A DNA stretch of 15,892 bases from Rhodospirillaceae bacterium (GTDB lineage Bacteria > Pseudomonadota > Alphaproteobacteria > MPNO01 > UBA2964), in the NCBI GenBank assembly GCA_018660305.1, contig JABJKO010000328.1:1-15892 (forward strand). Reading direction: 5' to 3'. The position numbers and the translations under genes were made by a program. Position 1 is the stretch's first letter. Each line of letters begins with the position of its first letter. The notes under the pieces are model-generated. The model was not told the DNA's origin. It made no database searches and saw nothing but the letters and a program-made list of their open reading frames with translations. Shown here piece by piece: positions 6,564 to 13,679 of the stretch.

Positions 6564-6995
6564 ATGGGCAAGCTACGTCATATCGCGCTTTCCGTTGACG
6601 ACGTCGAGGAGGCCCGGAAATTCTTTGAGGAGGCCTTCGACATGGAATCGGTGGGAGAATCCGGCACCGGCACCGCCTATCTGACCGATGGGACAATCAA
6701 TGTCGCGCTCCTGAACCGCAAGGGCAAACCGTTGGGCTATGAAGGCAAGGAGCCTTTTTTCGGCATCGATCATTTCGGCATCTGGGTGGACGACGCGGAA
6801 GAAGCCTGCGCCAAGGCCGAGGCTGCCGGCGCGACCCACGTCATGGGCAACAAAAGCGGCGACCCCAACAGTTTTTATGAAATTAAATACCGCTCCCCCA
6901 TGGGCGGCATCTTCGACATCACCGCCGGTGGCTGGCGCGGTGCGGTCAAAGACGTGGTGCCGGAGGAAAAGAAGGCCAAAGAACCGGCGGAATAA
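6564..6995 (+). CDS. VOC-superfamily (glyoxalase/bleomycin-resistance fold) protein
   Basis: This 143-residue protein has two beta-alpha-beta-beta-beta modules of the vicinal-oxygen-chelate fold. The first begins KLRHIALSVDDVEEARKFFEEAF, the second IDHFGIWVDDAEEACAKAEAAG. Possible metal ligands are H6, H70 and an acidic residue in the last strands (E106 in FYEIKYR, or D118 in GGIFDI). The C-terminal 25 residues are charged (EEKKAKEPAE) and probably disordered. The start at 6564 has AAAGGAG at good spacing. It converges on the TctA-TctB permease with only 15 bases between stops. VOC proteins include lyases, isomerases, extradiol dioxygenases and drug-binding proteins; nothing here picks among them. 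Confidence 0.86.
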   Translation: MGKLRHIALSVDDVEEARKFFEEAFDMESVGESGTGTAYLTDGTINVALLNRKGKPLGYEGKEPFFGIDHFGIWVDDAEEACAKAEAAGATHVMGNKSGDPNSFYEIKYRSPMGGIFDITAGGWRGAVKDVVPEEKKAKEPAE

Positions 6996-7010
6996 GCGTT
7001 CGGCGGTTTC

Positions 7011-9083
7011 CTAGAACAGCGCGAAGGGCTCAGCGAATCTGAGCGCCGGAAACCAGTCGCCGATGAACGACTGCGGCCAGGCGATGTGCAGCATCTTGTG
7101 GAACAGGATGTAACAAAAGCCCCAGAGCGGCAGCGAGACCCCGAGCGTCACAATCCAGCTTTCCTTTGACTGGAACCGCAAATAACCGATCAAAAAGACC
7201 AGCATTGCCGGTAGCAGCCCGATGACCAGCCCGACCAGGAAAAATCCGATGCACCAGGCGAAATAGACCGCGCCGCGCCGGCGGATTTCGGCTGGCGCCA
7301 GATCGCCGAAATCCATCACATTGTCGAAATGGAATCCGCCCACGCCGGCTGCGCCTGTCGGTTGTTCAGGTTCGGCCGGCAGGAAAAACAGATCGAGCGC
7401 GATGCGTAAACCGACAAAGGCGGTGCCGAACACGCCGACAATTTGCGGCACCAGCCGGGCGCCGACGTCCCATTGCGACGAGATGATCAGCGTATTGACG
7501 AAGATCACGAACAGGACGGCATTGAACAGGAATTCGCCATTCAAATTTTCCCGCCGGAAACCGAATGTTCGTTTCGCTACCTGACCGGCCCGCTTGCGGG
7601 CGGCGCGATCGCGCATGATCGGGCGCACGATGCCGTAGAGGGCAATCAGCAGCATGATGATGACCACCGGCCGCATGAGCCAATCCCACTCATAAAGCTG
7701 GAACGAGATAAACATGTACTGTTCGACCACCTCGCCGAGCACGAATCCCAACATCAGGGGCGGACGCGGCCAGCGTACCCGCTTCATCGCCCAGCCAAGC
7801 AAACCGAACACCAGTACCGCGACGATGTCGCCCCACGCCCTCGAGCCCTGGAACGCGCCGACAAAGACGAAGGCCAGCACGACGGGGGCGAGAACGCCGA
7901 TGCGCACCATGGCGATCCGCGCCAACTGGCCCGCGAAGACAAAGCACAGCCCGGCGCCCAGTAGATTGGCGAGCGCGACACTCCAGATCAGGGTAAAGGT
8001 GATGTCGAGATGTTTCGACAACATGTCGGGGCCGGGAACCAGCCCATGGATGAGGAACGCGCCGAGAAGCAGCGCCATCGACGCGCTGCCCGGCACGCCA
8101 AAGGCGATGGTGGGGATCAACGCGCCGCCTTCCTTGGCATTGTTCGACGCTTCCGAGGCAATCACCCCGCGCACATCGCCAAGGCCAAAGGTCTCGCTTG
8201 CCCCTTTTTCGGTCCGCGCCGCATGACCATAGGCGACCCAATCGATCACCGACGCGCCAATGCCGGGGACCGCGCCCAGAGCGGCGCCGATGGAACCACA
8301 GCGCAGCACCAGCCACCAGCTACGGCGCACATCGCGCATACCGTCAAACTGGCTACGTCTGATGTCATCGCGGTTGACCGCGCCTGCGTCGATTGACTGC
8401 CGTCTTATGACCAGATCGGCGATTTCCGGCAGGGCGAACAGACCCAGCGCCATGGGCACGATATGCAGCCCGTCCCACAGATAGAGAAAATTGAAAGTCC
8501 AGCGCAGCGTGCCGGTCTGCGGATCGTCGCCGGCCGTTGCCACCATCAGCCCGATACAGACACCGGCCAGCCCCTTGAGCGGCGATCCGCCGGAGAGAAT
8601 GGCGGCGATGGACAGACCGAAGATGCAGAACGCAAGCTGATCCGGCGTCCCCAGGGACAGGATGATCGGGCGCATGACGGGAATGCTCGCCGCCAGCACC
8701 AGTGCACCCACCAGACCGCCCATGACGGAGGCCGAAAAGGCGGCGCCGAAAGCGCGGCCCGCCTCGCCCTTTTTCGCCATGGGGAAGCCATCCATGATGG
8801 TCGCGGCCGAGCCCACCGTTCCGGGAACGCCGAACAGCACCGTCGGAATGGTATCGGCGGTGGTCACCACCGAGGCCAGCCCCATGAGGAAAGCCAGCGC
8901 GGAAAACGGATCCATGTCCCAGGTGTAGGGCAGCAGCAGCGCCAGACCGACGATGCCGCTAAGACCGGGCACCACGCCGAGGGCCAGGCCGAACACGACA
9001 CCCAAGGCCAGGAAACCAAGGCGCTCCGGCTCCATAATAATGAAGATGGCCTGAACGGCCATGTCGAATAGGCTGACATCCAT
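7011..9083 (-). CDS. tripartite tricarboxylate transporter permease, TctA-TctB fusion
   Basis: This 690-residue inner-membrane protein has the large permease of the TTT (tripartite tricarboxylate) family fused to the small subunit. Residues about 18-490 are TctA. The two inverted halves carry the signatures GVVPGLSG (36-43) with FGVPGTVGSAATIMDG (84-99), and GAVPGIGASVIDWVAYGHA (270-288) with FGVPGSASMALLLGAF (328-343). A basic linker (about 491-512, RDRAARKRAGQVAKRTFGFR) leads to a TctB-like part (about 513-690) with four predicted membrane segments. TTT systems import carboxylates using a TctC binding protein, but no tctC gene is in the window. In most genomes TctB is a separate gene. The start at 9083 follows a strong GGGGGGA. 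The gene stands alone on its strand. Substrate cannot be told from sequence. Confidence 0.9.
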   Translation of the reverse strand: MDVSLFDMAVQAIFIIMEPERLGFLALGVVFGLALGVVPGLSGIVGLALLLPYTWDMDPFSALAFLMGLASVVTTADTIPTVLFGVPGTVGSAATIMDGFPMAKKGEAGRAFGAAFSASVMGGLVGALVLAASIPVMRPIILSLGTPDQLAFCIFGLSIAAILSGGSPLKGLAGVCIGLMVATAGDDPQTGTLRWTFNFLYLWDGLHIVPMALGLFALPEIADLVIRRQSIDAGAVNRDDIRRSQFDGMRDVRRSWWLVLRCGSIGAALGAVPGIGASVIDWVAYGHAARTEKGASETFGLGDVRGVIASEASNNAKEGGALIPTIAFGVPGSASMALLLGAFLIHGLVPGPDMLSKHLDITFTLIWSVALANLLGAGLCFVFAGQLARIAMVRIGVLAPVVLAFVFVGAFQGSRAWGDIVAVLVFGLLGWAMKRVRWPRPPLMLGFVLGEVVEQYMFISFQLYEWDWLMRPVVIIMLLIALYGIVRPIMRDRAARKRAGQVAKRTFGFRRENLNGEFLFNAVLFVIFVNTLIISSQWDVGARLVPQIVGVFGTAFVGLRIALDLFFLPAEPEQPTGAAGVGGFHFDNVMDFGDLAPAEIRRRGAVYFAWCIGFFLVGLVIGLLPAMLVFLIGYLRFQSKESWIVTLGVSLPLWGFCYILFHKMLHIAWPQSFIGDWFPALRFAEPFALF

Positions 9084-9324
9084 GGAACGATCCCCCCGTT
9101 TCAGGCCCCGCCACGGGCGATGTTAGCCCAGACAACCCCACAGCCCTACCGAAATCGGATTTTGTGTCCGCCCAACAGCGCGCCGATTTGGCAGCAGGTC
9201 AGCTCCGTCTTACCGCCGAGAGCCGACATTCCCAGCGCAATTTCCAACTACCGGTTTTGACCCAACTGGGGCATTCGGCATAAGAAACTGTGCGGCGCTT
9301 TAAAGCAGCGAAAAGATGCGGATA
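9084..9324 (-). other. 241-base spacer, no convincing gene
   Basis: This lies between the acyl-CoA synthetase stop and the permease start, both read on the minus strand. It must carry the permease promoter, but I find no good -35/-10 pair. GC is lower than in the flanking permease. Two similar tracts, GCCGACATTCCCAGC (about 9226-9240) and CTGGGGCATTCGGC (about 9266-9279), could be parts of a degenerate repeat. A 46-codon plus-strand ORF (9120-9260) has no family pattern and is not called. Confidence 0.4.
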
Positions 9325-10911
9325 TTAGGATAATAGGGTAGCTTCAGCAGGGCGAAGAATTTTCCTCACCGCCTCACGCTTGCGGGACGCAACAAAGGCT
9401 TCTGTGAGCAGGTTGCGCTGGATTTTTCCAGTGGGCCCTTTAGGCATCTCCTCCACGATTTTAAAAGCGTTCGGCACTTTGAAGGGGGCCAATCGTGCGC
9501 GCATGAACTGTGACAGCTCTCGTCCAGGCGGTGACATACCGGGCTCCGGAATTATGGCGGCGCCAACGATTTCACCCAGCGTCGGATGTGGTATGGGAAA
9601 GACTACCGCTTCCAATATGTCCGGGTGAGCGGTTAAGACCTCCTCGATCTCACGTGGCAAGATCTTTTCGCCGCCTCTGTTTATCATTTCTTTCACCCGG
9701 CCGACGATTGTCAGGTAACCGTCATCGTCGAGGCGCCCAAGGTCGCCCGTTATGAACCAGCCGTCGACAAAAGCGGCAGCGGTAGCAGCGGGGTCGTCAA
9801 GATACCCTTCAAAAACAGTAGGGCCCCGGACTAATATTTCGCCATCGCAATTGGCGCCGAGCGTGGCGCCGGTTTCGTCAACGATCCGGATTTCACCAGT
9901 TAACGGCAAACCCACTGTGCCGGGTTTTCGAATTGCGGGCGGCAGCGGGTTTGCCGTCAAGGACGTTGCTTCCGACATCCCGTACCGTTCGATGACTGGA
10001 GCGCCGAATGCATCTTCGAGACCGAGATTTACCCTGGGATCGAGTCGTCCGGAACCGGATCGGATAAACCGAAACGTCGAATTATTCGCAATCGTTCGAT
10101 AGTCGTCTATCTGGTTCAGGATAGCACCGTGATGCGAATAACCAGCCGAATACCAGGTCGGCTCGAATTGCTTAACGCAATCGAAAAAGGAAGGTATGTC
10201 GAAGACCTCGGGGCAAATCACCCCTGATCCGATGATCAGGGGAACCAGTAAAGACGATTCCAGTCCATGCCCGTGAAACATTGGCATGATGTGGAGACAT
10301 CGGTCCGACGGGCCGAGATTAAAATGCTTTTGGGCGGCCTGGGATAAAGCCAGCATATGGTGCTGCTTTGTCGGTATAAGCTTCTGCTCGGAGGTCGTGC
10401 CCGAAGTCGGCAGGATAAACGCAATGTCGTCCGCCCGGTTCCATTGCGGCAAATGACAGAGTCCTGCAGTTCCCTGTTCTAACGTGAACGAACCAGCCGG
10501 CCCCTTCGCATCAGGCAGGAGTTCGATAATCATTATACCGTGCAAATTTGCCGCCTGACGGGCAGCTTCTCCACTTCCTGCGGGAACGATGACGGCTTTA
10601 GGACGAATCCGGCTCAGGTAACGACTGAACTCCTCTTCGGTTAAATCGGGATTGAGCGGGATATATGTTGAGCACGCTGTTGCAGCAACCGCGCAAACGG
10701 CCGTTTCCGAGCCTCGTGGAAGCGCGCTGGCGACCCGATCGCCCCGCCCTATGCCATAACTATTAAGCGTTTCCTTGACCGCGAGAAGGTGCCTGGCAAA
10801 TTCTCCGAAACGAAGCGCCTTACGACCGGGTGCCAGAATAGCTTCGACATTCGGTATGGTCTCAGCATGTGCGGAAAAAATACGCCAAAAATTGTGAGCG
10901 AATTGGGACAT
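9325..10911 (-). CDS. AMP-dependent acyl-CoA synthetase, FadD/Pcs60 (oxalyl-CoA synthetase) clade-like
   Basis: This 528-residue ANL-superfamily enzyme activates a carboxylic acid with ATP and joins it to CoA. The order of core motifs is normal. The P-loop is PTSGTTSEQKLIPTK (about 168-182), where the usual GxPKG is replaced by SEQKL. The MPMFHGHGLESS block follows (about 209-220), then YGMSEATSLTANPLPP (310-325), TGDLGRLDDDGY (388-399), GRVKEMINRGGEKILPREIE (404-423) and PTGKIQRN, with the catalytic Lys at about 496. The AYxPLNPxxxxxEF-like segment (YIPLNPDLTEEEFSRYL) and the HGHG block resemble Pcs60/oxalate-CoA ligase relatives, but the substrate is not proven. I start at ATG 10911 (MSQFAHNFWRIF). 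The frame is open to 10989, but the Cys- and His-rich extension looks spurious. Codons are clearly less GC-rich than in neighbouring genes, which suggests recent acquisition. Confidence 0.88.
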   Translation of the reverse strand: MSQFAHNFWRIFSAHAETIPNVEAILAPGRKALRFGEFARHLLAVKETLNSYGIGRGDRVASALPRGSETAVCAVAATACSTYIPLNPDLTEEEFSRYLSRIRPKAVIVPAGSGEAARQAANLHGIMIIELLPDAKGPAGSFTLEQGTAGLCHLPQWNRADDIAFILPTSGTTSEQKLIPTKQHHMLALSQAAQKHFNLGPSDRCLHIMPMFHGHGLESSLLVPLIIGSGVICPEVFDIPSFFDCVKQFEPTWYSAGYSHHGAILNQIDDYRTIANNSTFRFIRSGSGRLDPRVNLGLEDAFGAPVIERYGMSEATSLTANPLPPAIRKPGTVGLPLTGEIRIVDETGATLGANCDGEILVRGPTVFEGYLDDPAATAAAFVDGWFITGDLGRLDDDGYLTIVGRVKEMINRGGEKILPREIEEVLTAHPDILEAVVFPIPHPTLGEIVGAAIIPEPGMSPPGRELSQFMRARLAPFKVPNAFKIVEEMPKGPTGKIQRNLLTEAFVASRKREAVRKILRPAEATLLS

Positions 10912-11052
10912 GGATTGCGTGCCCTTCGTACAACAATGCGGAACACATTTGCGCCGACAATGAGTAAGGAGATGCAATTCCCATGCCAATCGGGTTAATG
11001 CGGGCTCTTAAGCCGATGACAGTGGTTAAGGGGATGAGGCCGAAACGGCAGT

Positions 11053-11121
11053 TGTAAAATTCACCGACAGTTTGGTGGCAAAATACGGTTAATTCGACGC
11101 GCGGTGTAAAGTCTACCGACA
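11053..11121. repeat. imperfect 17-bp direct repeat, possible operator
   Basis: TGTAAAATTCACCGACA (11053-11069) and TGTAAAGTCTACCGACA (11105-11121) match at 14 of 17 bases in the same orientation. They are 52 bases apart start to start, about five helical turns, which would put both on the same face of the DNA. They lie in the 344-base spacer between the divergent acyl-CoA synthetase and SDR genes, as expected for a regulator site serving one or both. No regulator gene is in the window. Confidence 0.4.
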
Positions 11122-11153
11122 CCAATTTATTAACAGCCAGTGAGGGCCCGCTA

Positions 11154-11175
11154 GAGTCCGTTGTTGGCCGGACTC
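11154..11175. promoter_or_regulatory. 7-bp perfect inverted repeat upstream of the SDR gene
   Basis: GAGTCCG (11154-11160) and CGGACTC (11169-11175) form a perfect dyad with an 8-base centre. The spacing suits a dimeric helix-turn-helix regulator; as RNA it would be a hairpin. No T tract follows on the plus strand. Confidence 0.35.
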
Positions 11176-11191
11176 GGCTGTTCCCCCTCCC

Positions 11192-11228
11192 TTGACCTAA
11201 TACCCCTAAATCGGGCAAACCGGGGGTA
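11192..11228 (+). promoter_or_regulatory. TTGACC hexamer and TACCCC/GGGGTA dyad before the SDR gene
   Basis: TTGACC (11192-11197) is a good -35 candidate, but the sequence 17 bases on (GCAAAC) is a poor -10. TACCCC (11201-11206) and GGGGTA (11223-11228) form an inverted repeat with a 16-base centre that would cover the core promoter. It could be an operator. Promoter activity is uncertain. Confidence 0.28.
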
Positions 11229-11255
11229 ACGAAAACGCGCTTCAGGGAGGACAAA

Positions 11256-12122
11256 ATGGCAGAGAAACGCACACCGGTTCCCAACGAAAACAGCGCCGCC
11301 CGCGGCCGCATGGACGGCAAGGTGGTGATCGCCGCCGGGGCCGGTTCGGTGGGCGAAGGCTGGGGCAACGGCAAGGCCGCGGCCTTCGTCTATGGCAAGG
11401 AAGGCGGCAGGACATTCTGCGTCGATTACCGCCTTGAAGCAGCGCAGGAAACGGTGGCGCTAATCGAAGCCGCCGGCGGCGAGGCCATGGCCTTCGAGGC
11501 CGATGTCACCGACGAGACCCAGGTTCAGGCTCTGGTGGATGCCTGTATGGAGGCGTACGGGCGGGTAGACGTGCTGCACAACAATATCGGCGGCCAGGGA
11601 ACCGGACGGGCGCTGGACACCATTACGGTCGATGACTGGAACGCCACCTTCGCCCGCAACGTGACCACCTGCATGCTGACCTGCCGCGCTGTGGCGCCCA
11701 TCATGGAACAGCAGGGCGGCGGCGCCATCGTCAATATCGCGTCCATCGCCGGTATCAGGCATCTCAACGTGCCGACGGCGGTCTATTCCGCCACCAAGGG
11801 CGCCATGATCGAGTTCACCAAGAACATTGCCATCCAGCTCGCCGGCAAGGGCATCCGCGCCAACTGCGTGCTGCCCGGCTATATCGACACGCCGTTCATC
11901 CTGCGGCTGGTCAACGGCAAGCCCAGCTACACCTATAAGGGCTACAAGACAGCCGACGAATACCGTGCCGCCCGCGACGCGGTGATCCCGTCGGGCCGCA
12001 TGGGTACCGGCTTCGATGTGGCCTACGCGTCGCTCTTTCTCGCCTCCGATGACGCCGAACACATCACCGGCACCCATCTGGTGGTCGATGGCGGTGTGAC
12101 GGCAACTTCACCGGGGGTTTAG
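11256..12122 (+). CDS. SDR-family dehydrogenase/reductase (classical type)
   Basis: This 288-residue NAD(P)-dependent oxidoreductase has the classical short-chain dehydrogenase layout. The cofactor loop is AGAGSVGEGWGNG (27-39), a variant of TGxxxGxG with an insertion. Asp57 (FCVDYR) at the end of the second strand favours NAD(H) over NADP(H). NNIGG (109-113) replaces the usual NNAG. The catalytic residues are N135, S163 (NIASIAG), Y177 and K181 (AVYSATKGAM). The C-terminal part has the usual NCVLPGYIDTP and THLVVDGG. About 20 residues precede the fold. The start at 11256 has an excellent GGGAGG. It diverges from the acyl-CoA synthetase, so both may serve the same catabolic route, which is an inference from position only. 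Substrate is unknown. Confidence 0.9.
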   Translation: MAEKRTPVPNENSAARGRMDGKVVIAAGAGSVGEGWGNGKAAAFVYGKEGGRTFCVDYRLEAAQETVALIEAAGGEAMAFEADVTDETQVQALVDACMEAYGRVDVLHNNIGGQGTGRALDTITVDDWNATFARNVTTCMLTCRAVAPIMEQQGGGAIVNIASIAGIRHLNVPTAVYSATKGAMIEFTKNIAIQLAGKGIRANCVLPGYIDTPFILRLVNGKPSYTYKGYKTADEYRAARDAVIPSGRMGTGFDVAYASLFLASDDAEHITGTHLVVDGGVTATSPGV

Positions 12123-12255
12123 TCCGCAACAGGTCAAACCGGCCCCTGCCCGACTGCGCCAGACCATGGGCGTTAAGACCGCATTTCCGCGATTTCAATG
12201 GGAAATTAATCATTGATCGTTATTCCGGCGGACACCAGACCGGAAGGAATTCGCC

Positions 12256-13029
12256 ATGCATATCCGCCGCACCCGGAACGCTCTCCTTGCCGCCTTTTTC
12301 ATGATGTGGCCAATCCTGACCGCCCCGGCCCATGGGCTGGTGCTGGTGTCCGATACCACGGTGTCATACTTCCGGCCCGGCGGTTCCTTGAATACCACCC
12401 TGTTCGGCTATCTTGGCGCGGCCACGGGCAATGACGTTCAGGTGGTGTCCAATCTTTCCGACGCGGCCCAGGTTGGAGCGGCGGACGCTCTGTGGGTCAC
12501 CGCCCGGAATTATTTTGAAACCATGTCCGCAACGGAAATCAGCAATATCCAAACCTTCGCGGCGACAGGAAAGCGCGTTGTCCTGTTCGGCGAGCATGGC
12601 GGCTGGGGAACCTGGAACACCAGTATCCTGGCAGTGCCGGGCGGCACCAATCTGGGGGGAGGCCAGTCGGGTGTCATCACGGCATCGTCGGTCAGCCATC
12701 CGCTAACCGTCGGTGTCGGGTCGGTTGAGCTTTTGGGTGGATCGGCGGCGGCTGGAGGGACGTCGCTGTTCGCGTACGACTTCATCAATCTATGGGGCGC
12801 AGGCCAGAATGTACTGACTATTCAGGATTCGAACCTGTTTCAGAATGCCAACCTGGCAAGTGCGGATAATAATCCGCTGGCCTTGAACCTCGTTGACTGG
12901 ATCGCCGGCAGCGCCGCTTTCAGCGCCAACGCCTTCGTCATATCCGCACCGCCGGCGGCATTCCTCTTTGTCCTGGGGCTGGCCGGAATTGCGGTTTGGC
13001 GCAGACGCCTCAACATTTCCGGAACCTGA
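12256..13029 (+). CDS. exported PEP-CTERM-like anchored protein with a GIFT/GATase-like domain
   Basis: This 257-residue protein has an N-terminal signal peptide (core at residues 9-24, cleavage near AHG 25-27). Its C-terminal sorting-type tail is a short SAPPAAF (230-236), a hydrophobic span (235-248) and RRR (249-251), as in PEP-CTERM or VPLPA-CTERM proteins, though the motif is not canonical. The middle resembles the class-I amidotransferase-like or GIFT fold. It has ADALWVTARNYFETMSATEI then FAATGKRVVLFGEHGG (101-116), and later VLTIQDSNLFQNANL with NNPLALNLVDWIAG (186-218), like the 'GDSDFFSN...NxALALNLLDWL' end of GldG/DUF4350-type domains. No catalytic Cys is visible. Such tails are processed by an exosortase, which is not in this window. 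The start at 12256 has GGAAGGA. The gene ends at a strong terminator. Confidence 0.7.
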   Translation: MHIRRTRNALLAAFFMMWPILTAPAHGLVLVSDTTVSYFRPGGSLNTTLFGYLGAATGNDVQVVSNLSDAAQVGAADALWVTARNYFETMSATEISNIQTFAATGKRVVLFGEHGGWGTWNTSILAVPGGTNLGGGQSGVITASSVSHPLTVGVGSVELLGGSAAAGGTSLFAYDFINLWGAGQNVLTIQDSNLFQNANLASADNNPLALNLVDWIAGSAAFSANAFVISAPPAAFLFVLGLAGIAVWRRRLNISGT

Positions 13030-13033
13030 AAAC

Positions 13034-13062
13034 AAAAGGGCCGGCGAATGCCGGCCCTTTTT
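13034..13062. terminator. strong bidirectional intrinsic terminator
   Basis: A perfect 12-bp stem, AAAAGGGCCGGC (13034-13045) and its complement starting at 13050, with a GAAT loop, is followed by a run of T on the plus strand. It is preceded by an A-rich tract that acts as the T tract on the minus strand. It sits 4 bases after the PEP-CTERM-like stop and about 20 bases before the convergent cupin stop, so it ends both transcripts. Confidence 0.9.
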
Positions 13063-13082
13063 CTTTAGCCGAATGATGTGGT

Positions 13083-13589
13083 TCAGGCGGCGACTTCGTA
13101 CTTGTCGCGTTTGACGCCGGCGAGGTTCTTGCCTTCGACACGGATCAGTCTTGTGTCGCCTTCGCGCCGCGGCGAATGGAGCGCGCCTGGCTTGTAGTAA
13201 TGCGCGATGCCCGGTGTCAGGGAGTAGTCGCAGACTTTCTTGACCTTGCCAGGATTCCCGTCCTCGGGTTTTTCGACGCATTCCCAGTCGGTCATGATGG
13301 TTTCACCCACCGCCTGTCCATAAATCGCCCAGCTATCGGCATGATCATGGGGGTTGCTGCCCTTGGGGCCGTTATAGGTGTGCGCCAGGATGCAAAAACT
13401 AAAATCCGGATCTTCATAAAGAACGTGCCGTTCGGGCTGGCCGGGATTTTCGAAATGTTCCGCGACGAAATCCGCGTCGGCGCAAGCCTTGCCTACGAAA
13501 TCGCGCACTTTCTCGCGACCTTTGTCACCGGAATCTTCTGCCATTGCCGCGTGGCAATCGGCGGAAAGCTGTTCGAGAGAATAAGCCAT
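13083..13589 (-). CDS. cysteine-dioxygenase-like cupin, copy A
   Basis: This 168-residue protein has the cupin metal site of cysteine dioxygenase-like thiol dioxygenases and of predicted metal enzymes of the double-stranded beta-helix group. It carries H81 and H83 (NPHDHADSWAIYG), and H138 (GALHSPRRE) about 55 residues later, as in CDO (86, 88, 140). An N-terminal helix bundle (about 1-50) comes before the barrel. Downstream is the conserved RVEGKNLAGVKRDKYE. The usual CDO motif-1 Glu is absent, which is also true of true CDOs. The start at 13589 has a near-perfect GGAGGTG. It is about half identical to the next upstream gene (copy B) and follows it by 90 bases, so it is a tandem duplicate. 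Substrate is not shown; a thiol such as cysteine or 3-mercaptopropionate is one possibility. Confidence 0.78.
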   Translation of the reverse strand: MAYSLEQLSADCHAAMAEDSGDKGREKVRDFVGKACADADFVAEHFENPGQPERHVLYEDPDFSFCILAHTYNGPKGSNPHDHADSWAIYGQAVGETIMTDWECVEKPEDGNPGKVKKVCDYSLTPGIAHYYKPGALHSPRREGDTRLIRVEGKNLAGVKRDKYEVAA

Positions 13590-13662
13590 GGTTCACCTCC
13601 AAAGTGATGATAAGACAGGGTTGCCCCGATTATGCCATCTATGGGCAAAAACGGAATAGGGA

Positions 13663-13668
13663 ATTATA
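13663..13668 (-). promoter_or_regulatory. candidate -10 box for cupin copy A
   Basis: On the minus strand a perfect TATAAT lies 73 bases upstream of the copy A ATG, in the 90-base gap between the two cupin genes. No good -35 is at 16-18 bases; TTGCCT (13687 to 13682) is only 13 bases away. Copy A may thus have its own start point besides read-through from copy B. Confidence 0.3.
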
Positions 13669-13679
13669 CGGATCGCGTT

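Noticed and set aside
7443..9071. Long plus-strand frames opposite the TctA-TctB gene
   Set aside because: They are low-complexity His/Gln/Arg-rich shadows of GC-rich codons on the other strand; the permease motifs are decisive.
9120..9260. 46-codon plus-strand ORF in the spacer
   Set aside because: No ribosome-binding site, no recognisable motif and atypical composition; treated as non-coding.
10912..10989. 26-residue N-terminal extension of the acyl-CoA synthetase
   Set aside because: The Cys- and His-rich extension does not resemble the family; ATG 10911 gives a normal N-terminus.
11460..12077. 205-codon minus-strand frame inside the SDR gene
   Set aside because: Shadow of the SDR, which has all catalytic motifs and an excellent ribosome-binding site.
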